A stretch of DNA of 64,000 bases, from assembly GCA_020831805.1 (NCBI GenBank), contig JAFIFX010000009.1, positions 1-64,000 on the forward strand. Reading direction: 5' to 3'. The position numbers were made by a program, and so were the translations under genes. Under the pieces are notes generated by a model. That model made no database searches. It was not told the DNA's origin and saw only the letters and a program-made list of their open reading frames with translations. Shown in pieces: positions 1 to 8,869 of this stretch. Source of the DNA: Planctomycetota bacterium. GTDB lineage: Bacteria > Planctomycetota > Phycisphaerae > Phycisphaerales > UBA1924. Every line of letters begins with the position of its first letter. Position 1 is the first letter of the stretch.

Positions 1-73
<73 letters not shown>

Positions 74-319
74 AAGGCTTTGGGTGCGAAACGCTCCGCT
101 TTTTGATCGGGGCCAGCAGCAGATGCGTCGGAAGTGCTGTATTCAAATGGATTTGCAGCGCAATAAATCTGGGTTGCGCCGAGCAGGATCTCGCCTTGCT
201 TGCGCTCCGGGGCTTTCGTCTTTGGCCTGATCGCGACCGGGAGCGAAGCCGGCTCATGGTCGGACGCGCGGCTGGCGGGTTGTGTGATCCGGATCCGGGC
301 CAACCCCGTAGAGTTGGGT
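74..319. other. Non-coding stretch, no gene recognised
   Basis: About 245 bases between the C-run and the first convincing gene. Open frames cross it, but none has a recognisable product. The frame leading into the AsmA-like gene stays open upstream with no membrane or domain sense, so I treat it as a leader. No clear promoter was seen. Confidence 0.4.
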
Positions 320-1903
320 GTGAAAAAGATCCTGGTTCTCCTCGGCGTCGTGTTCTCGCTGCTGATCGTGGGCGTGGTGGCGGCCGCGGCCATCTGGTTC
401 CTGGCGCCGGGGAAGGTGCGTCAATGGGTCGAGGGGGAGACCCGGCTGCTGGACTATCTGGGCTCGCAGGTCGTCGGCATCGCCAACACCTACCTTGTGC
501 CGGAGCTGTCGTACGAGACGATCCGGTACGACCCGCCGTTCACGCTGGCGATGGGCGGCGTTCGTCTGACCGCGCCGGACACGACGCGGGTGCTGGACCT
601 CGGGCAGATGACGGTGATCCTGGCCGAGCGGCCGCGGATGAACGAGCCGATCCGGATCGCGAGCCTCGAACTGAGCAACGGGGCGGTCAATCTGATCCAC
701 GACCCCGAGTTGGGCGGGTTCCGGGGGCTCTCGCCGCTGGTCGAGCCGACGGACGAGCGGGAGCGGACGACGGCCGAGAAGCCGGAGTTCAGCCTCAGCA
801 ATGTGCTCGTGCTCAACAAGATCGTGATCCGCGGGATTGACCTGGTGTACGACGCGGGCGACGGCTCGGCCCCGATGCGCCTGGACGCGCTGGCGGCGGA
901 TCTGGACATCGTGCCGGCGACCGACGCGGGCGAGGGGTGGTACGAACTCAAGCTCGCCTCGGGGCGTCGGCCGGGGCTGGAGCTGGACCTCGACGGGCGG
1001 ATCAACATCGATTCGTTCGACCTGGTGCTCAACCGGGTGGACGCGACCGCGCTGCTGGATGACCGGACGGCGACGACGCTGCCGCCGCAGCTCGCGGCGT
1101 TGATCAACCAGCACCAGATCCGCGGCGCGATGGAGGCCCGGATCACGGGCCGCATCCCGCTGATGGACCCCGATCGGGCGGAGGTGGACCTGCAGGCGTC
1201 GCTGGACCGCGGCAACGCGGTGTTCGGCGAGTACCGGATCCCGATCCAGAAGCTGGACCTGCGGGCGGATATGGCTTCGGGCGTGATCGGGCTGCGGTCC
1301 TTGCGGATCGACTCGCTGGGCGGACGCCTGACGGCGGAAGGACGCCTCGGCCTCGACGGCGACGCGACGGTGTCGTGGACCATCGCGGACATGGATCTGC
1401 GCGAGCTGCTCGCGTCGCGTCCGGCGGACCAGCCGCCAAGGCTGGCGGGCAGGCTGGCCTCGACCGGCCGCGCGAGGGCTCCGACGGCGTCGCCGTTGGA
1501 AGGACTGTCGGGCGCGGGCGAGATCAATCTGACCGAGGGCCGGCTGGTGAACATCCCGGTGTTCTCGGATCTCATGCGCGTGGCCCAGGTGACGGGGCTG
1601 CGGGCGCCGAGCGAGAACCGGGACTCCTTCCAGTCGCCGTTCACGCTGACCCCGGAGGGCATCCGCCTGGACGGGTTCGACTTCCGCACGCCCGCGCTGG
1701 CGGCGCGGGGGACGGGGACGATCGGGTTCGACGGAACCCTGAACATCTCGGCGAACGGCGGGCCGCTGGAAGCGGTGCAGAACCGGCTCGGCCCGCTGGG
1801 CGGGATCATCGGGCGGGTCACTGATCAACTCGTGACCTACCGCATCCGCGGGACGACCGCCGAGCCGCGCGTGAGCGTGCAGCCGCTGGGAATCGGCGGT
1901 TGA
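320..1903 (+). CDS. AsmA-like envelope protein
   Basis: A 527-residue protein with one N-terminal membrane anchor (about residues 3-25) followed by a long beta-rich region. Its C-terminal third has the repeating pattern of AsmA/YhdP-like proteins: segments such as GEINLTEGRL, SPFTLTPEGIRLDGFDF and ARGTGTIGFDGTLNI, then an RVSVQPLG end. Family members are inner-membrane-anchored, periplasm-spanning proteins implicated in lipid traffic to the outer membrane; that role is inferred here. The GTG at 320 is preferred because the membrane anchor begins directly after it, although the frame is open further upstream. Shikimate kinase follows immediately, so the two may share a transcript. Confidence 0.75.
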   Translation: MKKILVLLGVVFSLLIVGVVAAAAIWFLAPGKVRQWVEGETRLLDYLGSQVVGIANTYLVPELSYETIRYDPPFTLAMGGVRLTAPDTTRVLDLGQMTVILAERPRMNEPIRIASLELSNGAVNLIHDPELGGFRGLSPLVEPTDERERTTAEKPEFSLSNVLVLNKIVIRGIDLVYDAGDGSAPMRLDALAADLDIVPATDAGEGWYELKLASGRRPGLELDLDGRINIDSFDLVLNRVDATALLDDRTATTLPPQLAALINQHQIRGAMEARITGRIPLMDPDRAEVDLQASLDRGNAVFGEYRIPIQKLDLRADMASGVIGLRSLRIDSLGGRLTAEGRLGLDGDATVSWTIADMDLRELLASRPADQPPRLAGRLASTGRARAPTASPLEGLSGAGEINLTEGRLVNIPVFSDLMRVAQVTGLRAPSENRDSFQSPFTLTPEGIRLDGFDFRTPALAARGTGTIGFDGTLNISANGGPLEAVQNRLGPLGGIIGRVTDQLVTYRIRGTTAEPRVSVQPLGIGG

Positions 1904-1905
1904 GC

Positions 1906-2445
1906 GTGCCGACAACGATCGTGCTGATGGGCCTGCGCGGCAGCGGCAAGTCGACGCTGGGACGCGGGCTGGCCGACGCGCTCGGGCGGGCGTTTATTGA
2001 TCTGGACGACCGGACCGCGGCGGCCCTGGGATTCCAGACGCCGGGCGAGGCATTGCGCACGCACGGCGAGGCGGCGTTCCGGAAAGCCGAGGCCGACGCG
2101 CTGCAGGCGGCGCTGCGCGAGCCGGGGATTGTGCTCGCCCTGGGCGGGGGCACGCCGACCGCGCCGGGCGCGGCGGACCTGCTGCGCGAGCTCGCGGGTG
2201 ACGGTTCTGTCGCGGTGCTCTACCTGCACGCATCACCGCAGACCCTGGCCGAACGATTGATCGCGCCCGGCGCGCCGGACCGGCCCGCGCTGGTCGAAGA
2301 TGACCCCGTATCGGAAATCACAACGCTGTACGAGCAGCGCGACCCGCTCTACCGCGAGCTGGCGGGCAGCGTGCTGCACCTCGACGGGGTGGGCGAGGAC
2401 GCGGCGCTGGCGATGGTGACCGCATGGTCGCGCGGGATCGAATGA
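1906..2445 (+). CDS. aroK: Shikimate kinase
   Basis: Shikimate kinase phosphorylates shikimate at the 3-OH in the chorismate pathway, in the cytoplasm. The 179-residue product has the P-loop GLRGSGKST near the N terminus, an IDLDD segment for Mg/shikimate binding, the FRKAEADAL segment carrying the shikimate-binding Arg, a LALGGGT glycine motif, and an Arg in the lid (DRPALVED). Length fits the family. The start is either this GTG or a TTG at 1900 that overlaps the preceding stop codon. trpF, another aromatic-pathway gene, lies convergent just downstream. Confidence 0.9.
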   Translation: MPTTIVLMGLRGSGKSTLGRGLADALGRAFIDLDDRTAAALGFQTPGEALRTHGEAAFRKAEADALQAALREPGIVLALGGGTPTAPGAADLLRELAGDGSVAVLYLHASPQTLAERLIAPGAPDRPALVEDDPVSEITTLYEQRDPLYRELAGSVLHLDGVGEDAALAMVTAWSRGIE

Positions 2446-2587
2446 AGCCCCGAGCGTCAGCGACGGGGGCGGTCGCGTCACACGCCACGACACGCGTCAC
2501 TCCCGTCGCGACAACCAATGGCACGCCACCGGATATGGCGACACCATACCCCCGCATGTCCCGCCCGCTCACTCGCGTTCGGGGCTT
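2445..2587. repeat. Intergenic element with inverted ends between aroK and trpF
   Basis: The gap between two convergent genes is bounded by related inverted sequences. The left end (2445-2472) begins AAGCCCCGAGCGTCAGCGAC and the complement of the right end (2560-2587) begins AAGCCCCGAACGCGAGTGAG. Each arm starts at a stop codon (aroK TGA, trpF TAA). It may act as a two-way terminator, and it matches other stop-adjacent palindromes in the window. Confidence 0.5.
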
Positions 2588-3228
2588 TATTCCGTTTCGT
2601 CCGCCTCACGAACGGCTTGCATGAAGGCCTCGATCTTGTCGTGGTCCTTCACGCCGGGCTCGGCCTCGACGCCGCTGGAGACATCGACCGCCCAGGGCCG
2701 GATGGCCCGGATGGCCTCGGCGACATTGCCGGCGTGCAGGCCGCCGGCGATGATGACGAGTTTCTCGTATTCGGCGGGGAGGAACTCGGCGAGTTCGTAC
2801 CAGTCGAAGGCCTCGCCCGCGCCGCCGTCGGATCCGTCGATGAGGACGGCGTCGACCTCGTCGATCGCGCCCCAGCGCTCGAGCTGGGAGCGGATGGTGG
2901 CGGGGTCGTAGCGGAAGGCCTTGATGACGCCGGGGCCGCAGGCGGTGACGGTCTTCTCAGACTCCTTGCCGTGCAGCTGCATGATGTGGCAGGGGCAGCG
3001 CTGCTCGATCTCGCAGTACGTATCGACATCGAGGTCACGGACCACGCCGACCGCCGTGACGAAGGGCGGCAGGGCGTCGAGGATCTCCGCGGCGTCGTCC
3101 GGCTCGATGGAGCGCGGGGTATCCGGGACCATGACGAAGCCGACGGCGTCGGCCCCGAGTTCGATGGCGGCGGCGGCATCGTCGAAACTGGTGATGCCGC
3201 AGACTTTCACGCGTGTCCGTCCGTTCAT
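2587..3228 (-). CDS. trpF: Phosphoribosylanthranilate isomerase
   Basis: Converts N-(5-phosphoribosyl)anthranilate to CdRP in tryptophan synthesis. The 213-residue TIM barrel shows KVCGIT with the catalytic Cys near residue 9, the VGFVMVPDTPRSI phosphate-handling strand, MQLHG, AVLIDGSDGG with the catalytic Asp, and the C-terminal phosphate-binding segments AGGLHAGN and DVSSGVE. The start overlaps the stop of the upstream rhomboid gene by four bases (ATGA), so translation is probably coupled. No other trp gene is nearby, so trpF is dispersed here. Confidence 0.95.
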   Translation of the reverse strand: MNGRTRVKVCGITSFDDAAAAIELGADAVGFVMVPDTPRSIEPDDAAEILDALPPFVTAVGVVRDLDVDTYCEIEQRCPCHIMQLHGKESEKTVTACGPGVIKAFRYDPATIRSQLERWGAIDEVDAVLIDGSDGGAGEAFDWYELAEFLPAEYEKLVIIAGGLHAGNVAEAIRAIRPWAVDVSSGVEAEPGVKDHDKIEAFMQAVREADETE

Positions 3229-4388
3229 GGCTGGTCTCCTGCGGGGATGGCGGCGAGTTCCTCGCGCGCGAGGTCGCTGAGGCGTTGATCGCGATGCTGG
3301 CCGGCGATCGGTTCGAGCAGTGCACGGGCGCGGGCGTGGTCGCCGAGGTCATGGGCCGCGATGCGTGCGAGGAGGATCTTCAACTCGTCCCGCTCCGCAT
3401 CGTCCTTGTAGGTCCCAAGAAACCCCTCGAGCGCGCGGGCCGCCAGATCGCGCCGATCGGTCGAGAGCAGGTACCCCACGAGGCGCAGCTGGGCGTCACG
3501 CGAGAGCGTGCCCGCGTGCGGCCGGTGGGCGTAGACGCTGAGCAGGTCCGCGTACGCATCCGCGGCCTCGCCCGCACGGTCCTCGGCCAGCAGCGTGGCG
3601 ACCCGCGCACGCCGACGCGCCAGATCGTCGGCCTCGGGGTCGGGCTTCTCGGCCCTGGCGAGTTTCTTGGCGCGGGCGGCCGCCTGGGCGTCGACGGCGG
3701 CGCGGATCGACTTTCGGCGCTGGCGGTGCCGCAGGATCGTGAACAGGTCGTAGGGCTCGCGGGAGAGCATCCCGGTCCACAGCAGCGTCATGGCGACCCC
3801 GATGCCGAAGGCGTAGCCGGCCAGGTGGGCGATGTTGGCGATGTTGTTCTCAACGCCGAAGGACTGGCTGAGCAGGTCGAACGCGATCCGCAGGCCGATC
3901 AGGAACCACGAGGGAACCATCACCAGCCCGATGATGAACAGGATCATCAGGCAGCGGACCCGGGTGGCCGGAAAAAGCACCAGGAACGCGCCGGTCACGC
4001 CGGCGATGGCCCCGGAGGCGCCGATGGCCGGCGGCGCTTCGAGCAGGGCGTGGGCCAGGCCCGACGCCGCGCCCGCGGCCAGATAAAAAGCCAGAAACCA
4101 GCCCCGCCCGAAGCGATCCTCGACCGGCGGCCCGAACACCCACAGGGTGATCATGTTGCCGAGCAGGTGGACGAACCCGCCGTGGAGGAAGGCGCTGGTG
4201 ATCAGCGTGTACCAGACGATCGATCCGCCCCCGACCTGGCCGAAGCGGTAGATCTGCTCGACGGTCAGATCGCTGACCATCGGGGCGATCAGCATGAGGA
4301 TGAAGACGCTGATGTTCAGCGAAACGAGCACGGGGGTGACCAGCGCGGGTCGCCTGCTGGGCCGGTCTGTCGACAGGGGGATGAGCAC
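3225..4388 (-). CDS. Rhomboid-family intramembrane serine protease
   Basis: A 387-residue protein with about six membrane segments in its first 215 residues. Rhomboid hallmarks are HGGFVHLLGNM (residues 69-79), the catalytic GASG motif with Ser125, and the catalytic His188 in NIAHLAGYAFG. Rhomboids cleave transmembrane helices within the bilayer. The last 150 or so residues are soluble, charged and helical, resembling short TPR-like helical pairs that may select substrates; that is inference. It is the first gene of a two-gene unit with trpF. The substrate is unknown. Confidence 0.88.
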   Translation of the reverse strand: MLIPLSTDRPSRRPALVTPVLVSLNISVFILMLIAPMVSDLTVEQIYRFGQVGGGSIVWYTLITSAFLHGGFVHLLGNMITLWVFGPPVEDRFGRGWFLAFYLAAGAASGLAHALLEAPPAIGASGAIAGVTGAFLVLFPATRVRCLMILFIIGLVMVPSWFLIGLRIAFDLLSQSFGVENNIANIAHLAGYAFGIGVAMTLLWTGMLSREPYDLFTILRHRQRRKSIRAAVDAQAAARAKKLARAEKPDPEADDLARRRARVATLLAEDRAGEAADAYADLLSVYAHRPHAGTLSRDAQLRLVGYLLSTDRRDLAARALEGFLGTYKDDAERDELKILLARIAAHDLGDHARARALLEPIAGQHRDQRLSDLAREELAAIPAGDQP

Positions 4389-4455
4389 CGGCGGATGGTA
4401 CCCGCGGGCGGGGCCGGGGTTGTCGGGCGGACGGGCGTCGTACGGGGGTGAAGGC

Positions 4456-4461
4456 TAGAAT
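4456..4461 (+). promoter_or_regulatory. Candidate -10 element of citrate synthase
   Basis: TAGAAT occurs about 115 bases before the citrate synthase start. The same hexamer occurs upstream of rpsA and the ferredoxin gene in this window. No convincing -35 lies 16-18 bases upstream. Confidence 0.3.
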
Positions 4462-4575
4462 CGGGTCCGGTCCCGGCCACGAAGCCGGTTCCACCTTCAG
4501 GGACGGACCCCTACCCAGCCACCACACGCCCCGGCGATCGCCGCCTGCGGGCCCAGAGACCGAGGACTCCACCCG

Positions 4576-5718
4576 ATGACCACCGCTCCGGCCAGCTTCG
4601 TCAAAGGACTCGAGGGCATCGTCGCCGCCCAGACCGAAATGAGCTTCATCGACGGCGTCGAGGGCGTGCTGGAGTATGTCGGCATCGCCATCGGCGACCT
4701 GGCCAAGCACTCGACCTTCGAGGAGACGGTCTACCTGCTGTGGAACAAGCGCCTGCCCAAGAAACAGGAACTTGAGGCGTTCACCAAGGAACTGCGCGCC
4801 AACTACGCCCTCCCGGACGGCATGCTCGACCGGATCCGCACGGTGCCCAAGCAGGCCGAGCCGATGCACATGCTGCGGACCATGGTCTCCGCCCTGGCCA
4901 TGCACGACGAGAGCCCCAACGACAACTCGGTCGAGGCCGCCCGCGAGAAGTCGCTGAAGATCCTCGGCTGCACGCCCGCGATCGTCGCGGCCTTCGACCG
5001 GCACCGCCGCGGGCTCGACCCCGTCGCCCCCGACGCGGGCCTGGGCTTCTCGGCCAACTTCCTGTACATGCTCAACGGCGAGAAGCCGACCGACGCGATG
5101 ACCCGGGCCTTCGACATCTGCATGATCACCCACGCCGACCACGGCCTGAACAACTCCACCTTCACCGCCCGCGTGGTCATCTCAACCCTCTCGGACATGT
5201 ACTCGGCCATGACCGCCGCGATCGGCTCGCTCCGCGGCCCGCTGCACGGCGGGGCCAACGAGGGCGTCATGAAGATGCTCAACGAGATCCCCACCGTCGC
5301 CGACGCCGAGAAGTATGTCATGGACAAGCTGGCCAAAAAGGACCGGATCATGGGCTTCGGCCACCGCGTCTACAAGGCCAAGGACCCCCGCGCCGCCGAG
5401 CTGATGACCCTGGCCGAGCAGCTCGCCCGCGACACCGGCAACATGGACCTCTACGAGAAGTCCCACGCCATCGAGCTGGTCATGGAGCGCGAGGTCGCCT
5501 CCAAGGGCATCTACCCGAATGTCGACTTCTACTCGGCCACCACATACCACTGCATCGGCCTCAAGCTCGACCTGTTCACCCCGATGTTCGCCCTCTCGCG
5601 CATCGCCGGCTGGGCGGGCCATGTGATCGAGCAGCTCGACGGCAACCGCCTGTTCCGCCCCAAGGCCGAGTATGTCGGCCCCCACGCCGTGGCGTACACC
5701 CCCATCGACAAGCGCTGA
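4576..5718 (+). CDS. gltA: Citrate synthase
   Basis: Condenses oxaloacetate and acetyl-CoA at the entry of the TCA cycle. The 380-residue product is the short, dimeric-type form. The three catalytic residues are visible: His224 in GPLHGGANE, His263 in GFGHRVYK, and Asp317 in NVDFYS. The oxaloacetate-binding ADHGLN segment lies at 187-192 and the C-terminal CoA/citrate Arg segment is GNRLFRPKAEYVG. The close relative 2-methylcitrate synthase cannot be fully excluded, but no propionate genes are near. Monocistronic. Confidence 0.93.
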   Translation: MTTAPASFVKGLEGIVAAQTEMSFIDGVEGVLEYVGIAIGDLAKHSTFEETVYLLWNKRLPKKQELEAFTKELRANYALPDGMLDRIRTVPKQAEPMHMLRTMVSALAMHDESPNDNSVEAAREKSLKILGCTPAIVAAFDRHRRGLDPVAPDAGLGFSANFLYMLNGEKPTDAMTRAFDICMITHADHGLNNSTFTARVVISTLSDMYSAMTAAIGSLRGPLHGGANEGVMKMLNEIPTVADAEKYVMDKLAKKDRIMGFGHRVYKAKDPRAAELMTLAEQLARDTGNMDLYEKSHAIELVMEREVASKGIYPNVDFYSATTYHCIGLKLDLFTPMFALSRIAGWAGHVIEQLDGNRLFRPKAEYVGPHAVAYTPIDKR

Positions 5719-5845
5719 CCCGGTGGCGGGTATGCCGGACGCGGCCTGGGCTACGAGCCGGACCCCACCATCGCACTGCCGAAATGGGAATGGGCCGAGG
5801 TGCCCTGCGTCCGGATGAAGGAGCGGATCACGCGTCCGTTCGGGA

Positions 5846-6769
5846 TCAGCCCCCGCCGCGCCCCGCCAGACCCGCCCACAACCGCAGCCGGAACCGCGCG
5901 ACGGGCTTGAGCCGGGGCTTCCAGCCGCGGGCCTTGCATTCCGCCAGCAGCGACTCGAACGCCGCCTTCGACCGCCCGTGCTTGGACGCGAAGTTGAGCA
6001 GCCACTGCGCCTGCGATTCGAGCAGTTGATCGTTGCGGCCGTTGTGGTGGATCTGAACGGTGTGCACGAATCCCAGCACGCGTTTGTCCGCGTGGCGGGC
6101 GCCGGAGAGGTTCGCCCCGGTGTCGTGCGTGCGGTACATGAGCATGCGCTTGGAGGACACCCAGACCGGCCGCACCCCGCCGACCCGACGCAGAAACTCG
6201 ATGTCCGGGCAGACCGCGATGCGTTCGTCCCACCGCTCGCCCGTCGCGAGCACATCCCGCCGCACGGTCATGCCCGTCGAGGCGTAGACCTGCAGGTACC
6301 GGAACGCCTGCTCCGGATCCGTCATCAGCCGGTCGGACAGGTCCTCCGGCGGCGCGAGGTGCTCGTCGCCGGTCCCGAAGCGCGTCCGGGCCCCCACCAC
6401 GCCCCCGGCGTCGGCCGCCTGCGCATCGCGGATCGCCTCGCCCGCCTGCGGATCGAGCAGGTCGTCCGCGTCGAAGAACATCACCCAGCAGCGGGCCTCG
6501 TCCTCGCAAGGCCGCTTGAGCTCGTGCTCGATGCCGTGGTTCCGGGCCGAGGCCTCGCCCCCGTTCGGCTTGCGCAGCACGGTGGTCGGGACGGGCGCGT
6601 CCGCGATGACCGGGGCGAGCGTCCGCTCGACGGGCTGGTCCGATCCGTCGTCCACGACGATCAACCGACGGGCGAACCCGCTGTCGTACACGCTGCGCAC
6701 CGCATCGCCGATCCAGCGCTCCGCGTTGTACGCGGGCATGATGACCGTCACATCCAACGCGTCCATCAA
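5846..6769 (-). CDS. Family 2 glycosyltransferase
   Basis: A 307-residue soluble GT-A fold enzyme. The N terminus has VTVIMPAYNAERWIGDAV followed by the nucleotide-binding VVDDGSD, then FFDADDLLDP carrying the metal-binding DxD. These enzymes move a sugar from a nucleotide donor to an acceptor, usually in polysaccharide or glycoconjugate assembly. The C-terminal 90 residues are basic and helical, with no membrane segment. It is followed on the same strand by the NYN-type gene's transcription unit upstream, with a 23-base gap. Donor and acceptor cannot be told. Confidence 0.85.
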   Translation of the reverse strand: MMDALDVTVIMPAYNAERWIGDAVRSVYDSGFARRLIVVDDGSDQPVERTLAPVIADAPVPTTVLRKPNGGEASARNHGIEHELKRPCEDEARCWVMFFDADDLLDPQAGEAIRDAQAADAGGVVGARTRFGTGDEHLAPPEDLSDRLMTDPEQAFRYLQVYASTGMTVRRDVLATGERWDERIAVCPDIEFLRRVGGVRPVWVSSKRMLMYRTHDTGANLSGARHADKRVLGFVHTVQIHHNGRNDQLLESQAQWLLNFASKHGRSKAAFESLLAECKARGWKPRLKPVARFRLRLWAGLAGRGGG

Positions 6770-6792
6770 ACCAGCCTAGCCCGTCGGGGGGC

Positions 6793-7554
6793 TCAGCGCC
6801 CGTCCATCGGCTCGACCCCGTCCACCCACTTGCGCATGTCCAGATCGCCCAGGTGCAGCACGCCGTACCATTCCTCGAACGCCTCGCGCAGCAGCGGGTC
6901 CAGCGGCTCAACCGGCTCCGGAGCGGCCGGCGGCAGGCCCGCGCCGTCCAGCCCGAGCCCGGACCCGAAGGCCGGCTCGGCCCGCACCCGTTTCGGGGCC
7001 GGGGTCGGTTTCTCAGGCGGCGGCGGCTCGGCCGGACGCGCCAGGAGGATCGGTTCGTACCCGAACTCCCGCATCCAGTGGGCCACCGCGTGGTGGTCCA
7101 GCGGCACCTCGGGCCGCCCCGGGGGCTCGGCCGCCGCCTCGGCACGGTCCAGATCGGCGTTGATCTGACGCAGGAACGAGCCGTTGCCGATCTGATCCGC
7201 CCCCGCCGCCGCGGCCGCGGCGATCAGCCGCCGGTCCGAGCTGACCACGGTGATCGCCAGCCCCTCGGACCGGGCCAGCACGGCCTCGATCACATCGTCG
7301 GCCTCCTGCTCCCGCCCGGAAAAGACCACCTCGGCCCGGCCCAGCCGCGTCCAGGCGTGCCCGGCGAGGGTGTCGTACACCCCGTGACGCAGCCACCAGG
7401 GGCTCGGCCGGCCGTCCACGATGACCCGCAGCCGCCGGTTGGCGAACCGGGAACGCCCGATCAGCTCGATCAGGCCGCGGACATCCAAGCCCCGGCGGGC
7501 GGGGGGCAGGACCCACTGGGCCCGGACCACATTGAACGCGTCGACCAGGAGCAT
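6793..7554 (-). CDS. NYN/YacP-like (PIN-fold) RNA-binding nuclease
   Basis: A 253-residue protein whose first 130 residues match the YacP/Rae1-type NYN domain. It has MLLVDAFNVV with a metal-binding Asp4, VIVDGRPSP, VVFSGREQEADDVIEAV with the paired acidic residues, and VVSSDRRLI. Relatives cleave mRNA on ribosomes or act in RNA decay; that role is inferred. A Pro/Glu-rich linker follows, then a C-terminal helical segment. The start is placed at 7554 because longer versions run into the rpsU promoter region and have no domain sense. Confidence 0.75.
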   Translation of the reverse strand: MLLVDAFNVVRAQWVLPPARRGLDVRGLIELIGRSRFANRRLRVIVDGRPSPWWLRHGVYDTLAGHAWTRLGRAEVVFSGREQEADDVIEAVLARSEGLAITVVSSDRRLIAAAAAAGADQIGNGSFLRQINADLDRAEAAAEPPGRPEVPLDHHAVAHWMREFGYEPILLARPAEPPPPEKPTPAPKRVRAEPAFGSGLGLDGAGLPPAAPEPVEPLDPLLREAFEEWYGVLHLGDLDMRKWVDGVEPMDGR

Positions 7555-7603
7555 GCCCCACCATATCCCCGCCGGGCTGCCCGGCCGGAAGTCGCCCCGC
7601 CGG

Positions 7604-7632
7604 TTGACCTTCCGCCGGTGGCGGCCTTGAAT
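7604..7632 (+). promoter_or_regulatory. Candidate promoter of rpsU
   Basis: TTGACC, a 17-base spacer and TTGAAT lie about 50 bases before the rpsU start codon. Spacing is canonical for a sigma-70-type promoter. Confidence 0.45.
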
Positions 7633-7678
7633 GACGACCCGGCGGACGGTCGCCGGTTTGACCCAGCAAGGAGTCGGC

Positions 7679-7852
7679 ATGGCGATCCGGATCAAGTCCC
7701 GCGGCGGCGAAAGCGCTGATCAGCTGATGCGTCGCTTCAAGAAGCTCTGTGAAAAAGAAGGGCTGACGAAGGACATCAAGAAGCGCGAGTTCTACGAGAA
7801 GCCCTCGGAACGCCGCCGCCGCGCCGCCCGCAAGTCCGCGCCCCGCCGCTGA
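7679..7852 (+). CDS. rpsU: Small ribosomal subunit protein bS21
   Basis: A 57-residue, strongly basic protein. MAIRIKSRGGESADQLMRRF, then KKLCEKEGL and REFYEKPSERRRRAARKS, are typical of bS21, which sits on the 30S platform near the 16S 3' end. The ATG at 7679 is chosen because AAGGAG precedes it at ideal distance; the frame is open upstream but unlikely to be used. A strong terminator follows. Confidence 0.95.
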   Translation: MAIRIKSRGGESADQLMRRFKKLCEKEGLTKDIKKREFYEKPSERRRRAARKSAPRR

Positions 7853-7880
7853 ACCTTTCAGGAAACCCGCGTTCGCTGTG

Positions 7881-7910
7881 CCACCGCCCCGGGCGGTGGT
7901 CTTTGTTTTT
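7881..7910 (+). terminator. Rho-independent terminator of rpsU
   Basis: CCACCGCCC pairs with GGGCGGTGG in a tight hairpin, followed by TCTTTGTTTTT. Confidence 0.85.
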
Positions 7911-7913
7911 GAG

Positions 7914-8023
7914 GGTGCCACGGGTTGTCCCGAAGGGCAACCCGTGGATGCACGATCAGGACCGAATCCTCGGTCATGACACCATGACGCACCGGTTGCC
8001 CTTCGGAACTACCGGTGGCGCCC
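7914..8023. repeat. Two opposed copies of palindrome family R1
   Basis: The first copy (7914-7947) folds CCACGGGTTG against CAACCCGTGG with an inner CCC-GAA-GGG hairpin. A second, diverged copy (7990-8023) has the inverted core CCGGTTGCCCTTCGG and ends 25 bases before trmD. The same core, CCGAAGGGCAACC, recurs at 44754, 47192 and 60223. Confidence 0.75.
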
Positions 8024-8047
8024 GGGCCGCCCCACTATCCTCCCCCG

Positions 8048-8869
8048 ATGCGCATCGATGTCCTGACCACCTTCCCCGAGTTGTTCTCCGCCGAACCGCC
8101 GGCGGCGATGGCCGTCTCCATGCCCGGGCGGGCGCGGGCGGCCGGGCGGCTCGAACTGGTCGCCACGAACATCCGCGATTTCACCGATGACAAGCACCAG
8201 AAAACCGACGACCGCCCCTTCGGCGGCGGGCCGGGGATGGTGATGATGTGCCAGCCGCTCTGGGACGCCGTACACCACGCCGAGGCCCTCGACCCGCGCC
8301 CGGCCCGCCGGATCCTTCTCACGCCGCAGGGTGTGACCCTGACTCAGCCGCTGGTCGAGGACCTGGCCCGCTCCGAGCGTCTGTTGCTCATCGCCGGGCA
8401 CTACGAGGGCATCGACGAGCGGGTCATCGAGCAACTGGCTCCCGAGGAGATCTCGATCGGCGATTATGTCCTCTCCGGCGGGGAACTCGGGGCGATGGTC
8501 CTGATCGACGCCGTCACCCGGCTTCTCCCCGGCGTGCTCGGCCACGACGAATCCGCGGCCCGGGACAGCTTCGCCCCGGCCCCCACCACCGACGCCGTGG
8601 GCAGCCTGCTGACCCGGCGGGATCTGCAATCCCTCGGGCTGGACGCGGAGAGCCCGCCCCGGCTTCTGGATTGTCCTCAGTACACCCGCCCCCGTGAATG
8701 GATGGGCATCCCGGTCCCCGAAGTGCTGATGTCCGGCGACCACCGGGCGGTCGCCCGCTGGCGGTTGGAGCGGATGCTCGAGCGGACCCGCGCCCGTCGG
8801 CCGGATCTGCTGGAAGCTCCTCCGGCTGATCCCCACGGGGAAAAGCCGGAAGGCAAAGAGGGTGCTTAA
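8048..8869 (+). CDS. trmD: tRNA (guanine-N1-)-methyltransferase TrmD
   Basis: Methylates G37 of tRNAs with a G36 neighbour, using S-adenosylmethionine, and so prevents frameshifting. The 273-residue SPOUT enzyme shows MRIDVLTTFPELF, DRPFGGGPGMVM, the knotted AdoMet site LIAGHYEGIDERV and IGDYVLSGGE, and the catalytic-Asp region RDSFA followed by LLDCPQYTRP. The ATG at 8048 gives the canonical N terminus. Its usual partners (rpsP, rimM, rplS) are not adjacent, so trmD stands alone behind an R1 repeat. Confidence 0.95.
   Translation: MRIDVLTTFPELFSAEPPAAMAVSMPGRARAAGRLELVATNIRDFTDDKHQKTDDRPFGGGPGMVMMCQPLWDAVHHAEALDPRPARRILLTPQGVTLTQPLVEDLARSERLLLIAGHYEGIDERVIEQLAPEEISIGDYVLSGGELGAMVLIDAVTRLLPGVLGHDESAARDSFAPAPTTDAVGSLLTRRDLQSLGLDAESPPRLLDCPQYTRPREWMGIPVPEVLMSGDHRAVARWRLERMLERTRARRPDLLEAPPADPHGEKPEGKEGA

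Noticed and set aside
254-1915. Long minus-strand frames opposite the AsmA-like gene
   Set aside because: Low-complexity Arg/Pro/Gln composition, no motifs, and they mirror a well-supported gene. This is typical of antisense frames in GC-rich DNA.
5719-5845. Small gene between gltA and the glycosyltransferase
   Set aside because: Frames crossing this gap have no ribosome-binding site or recognisable product.
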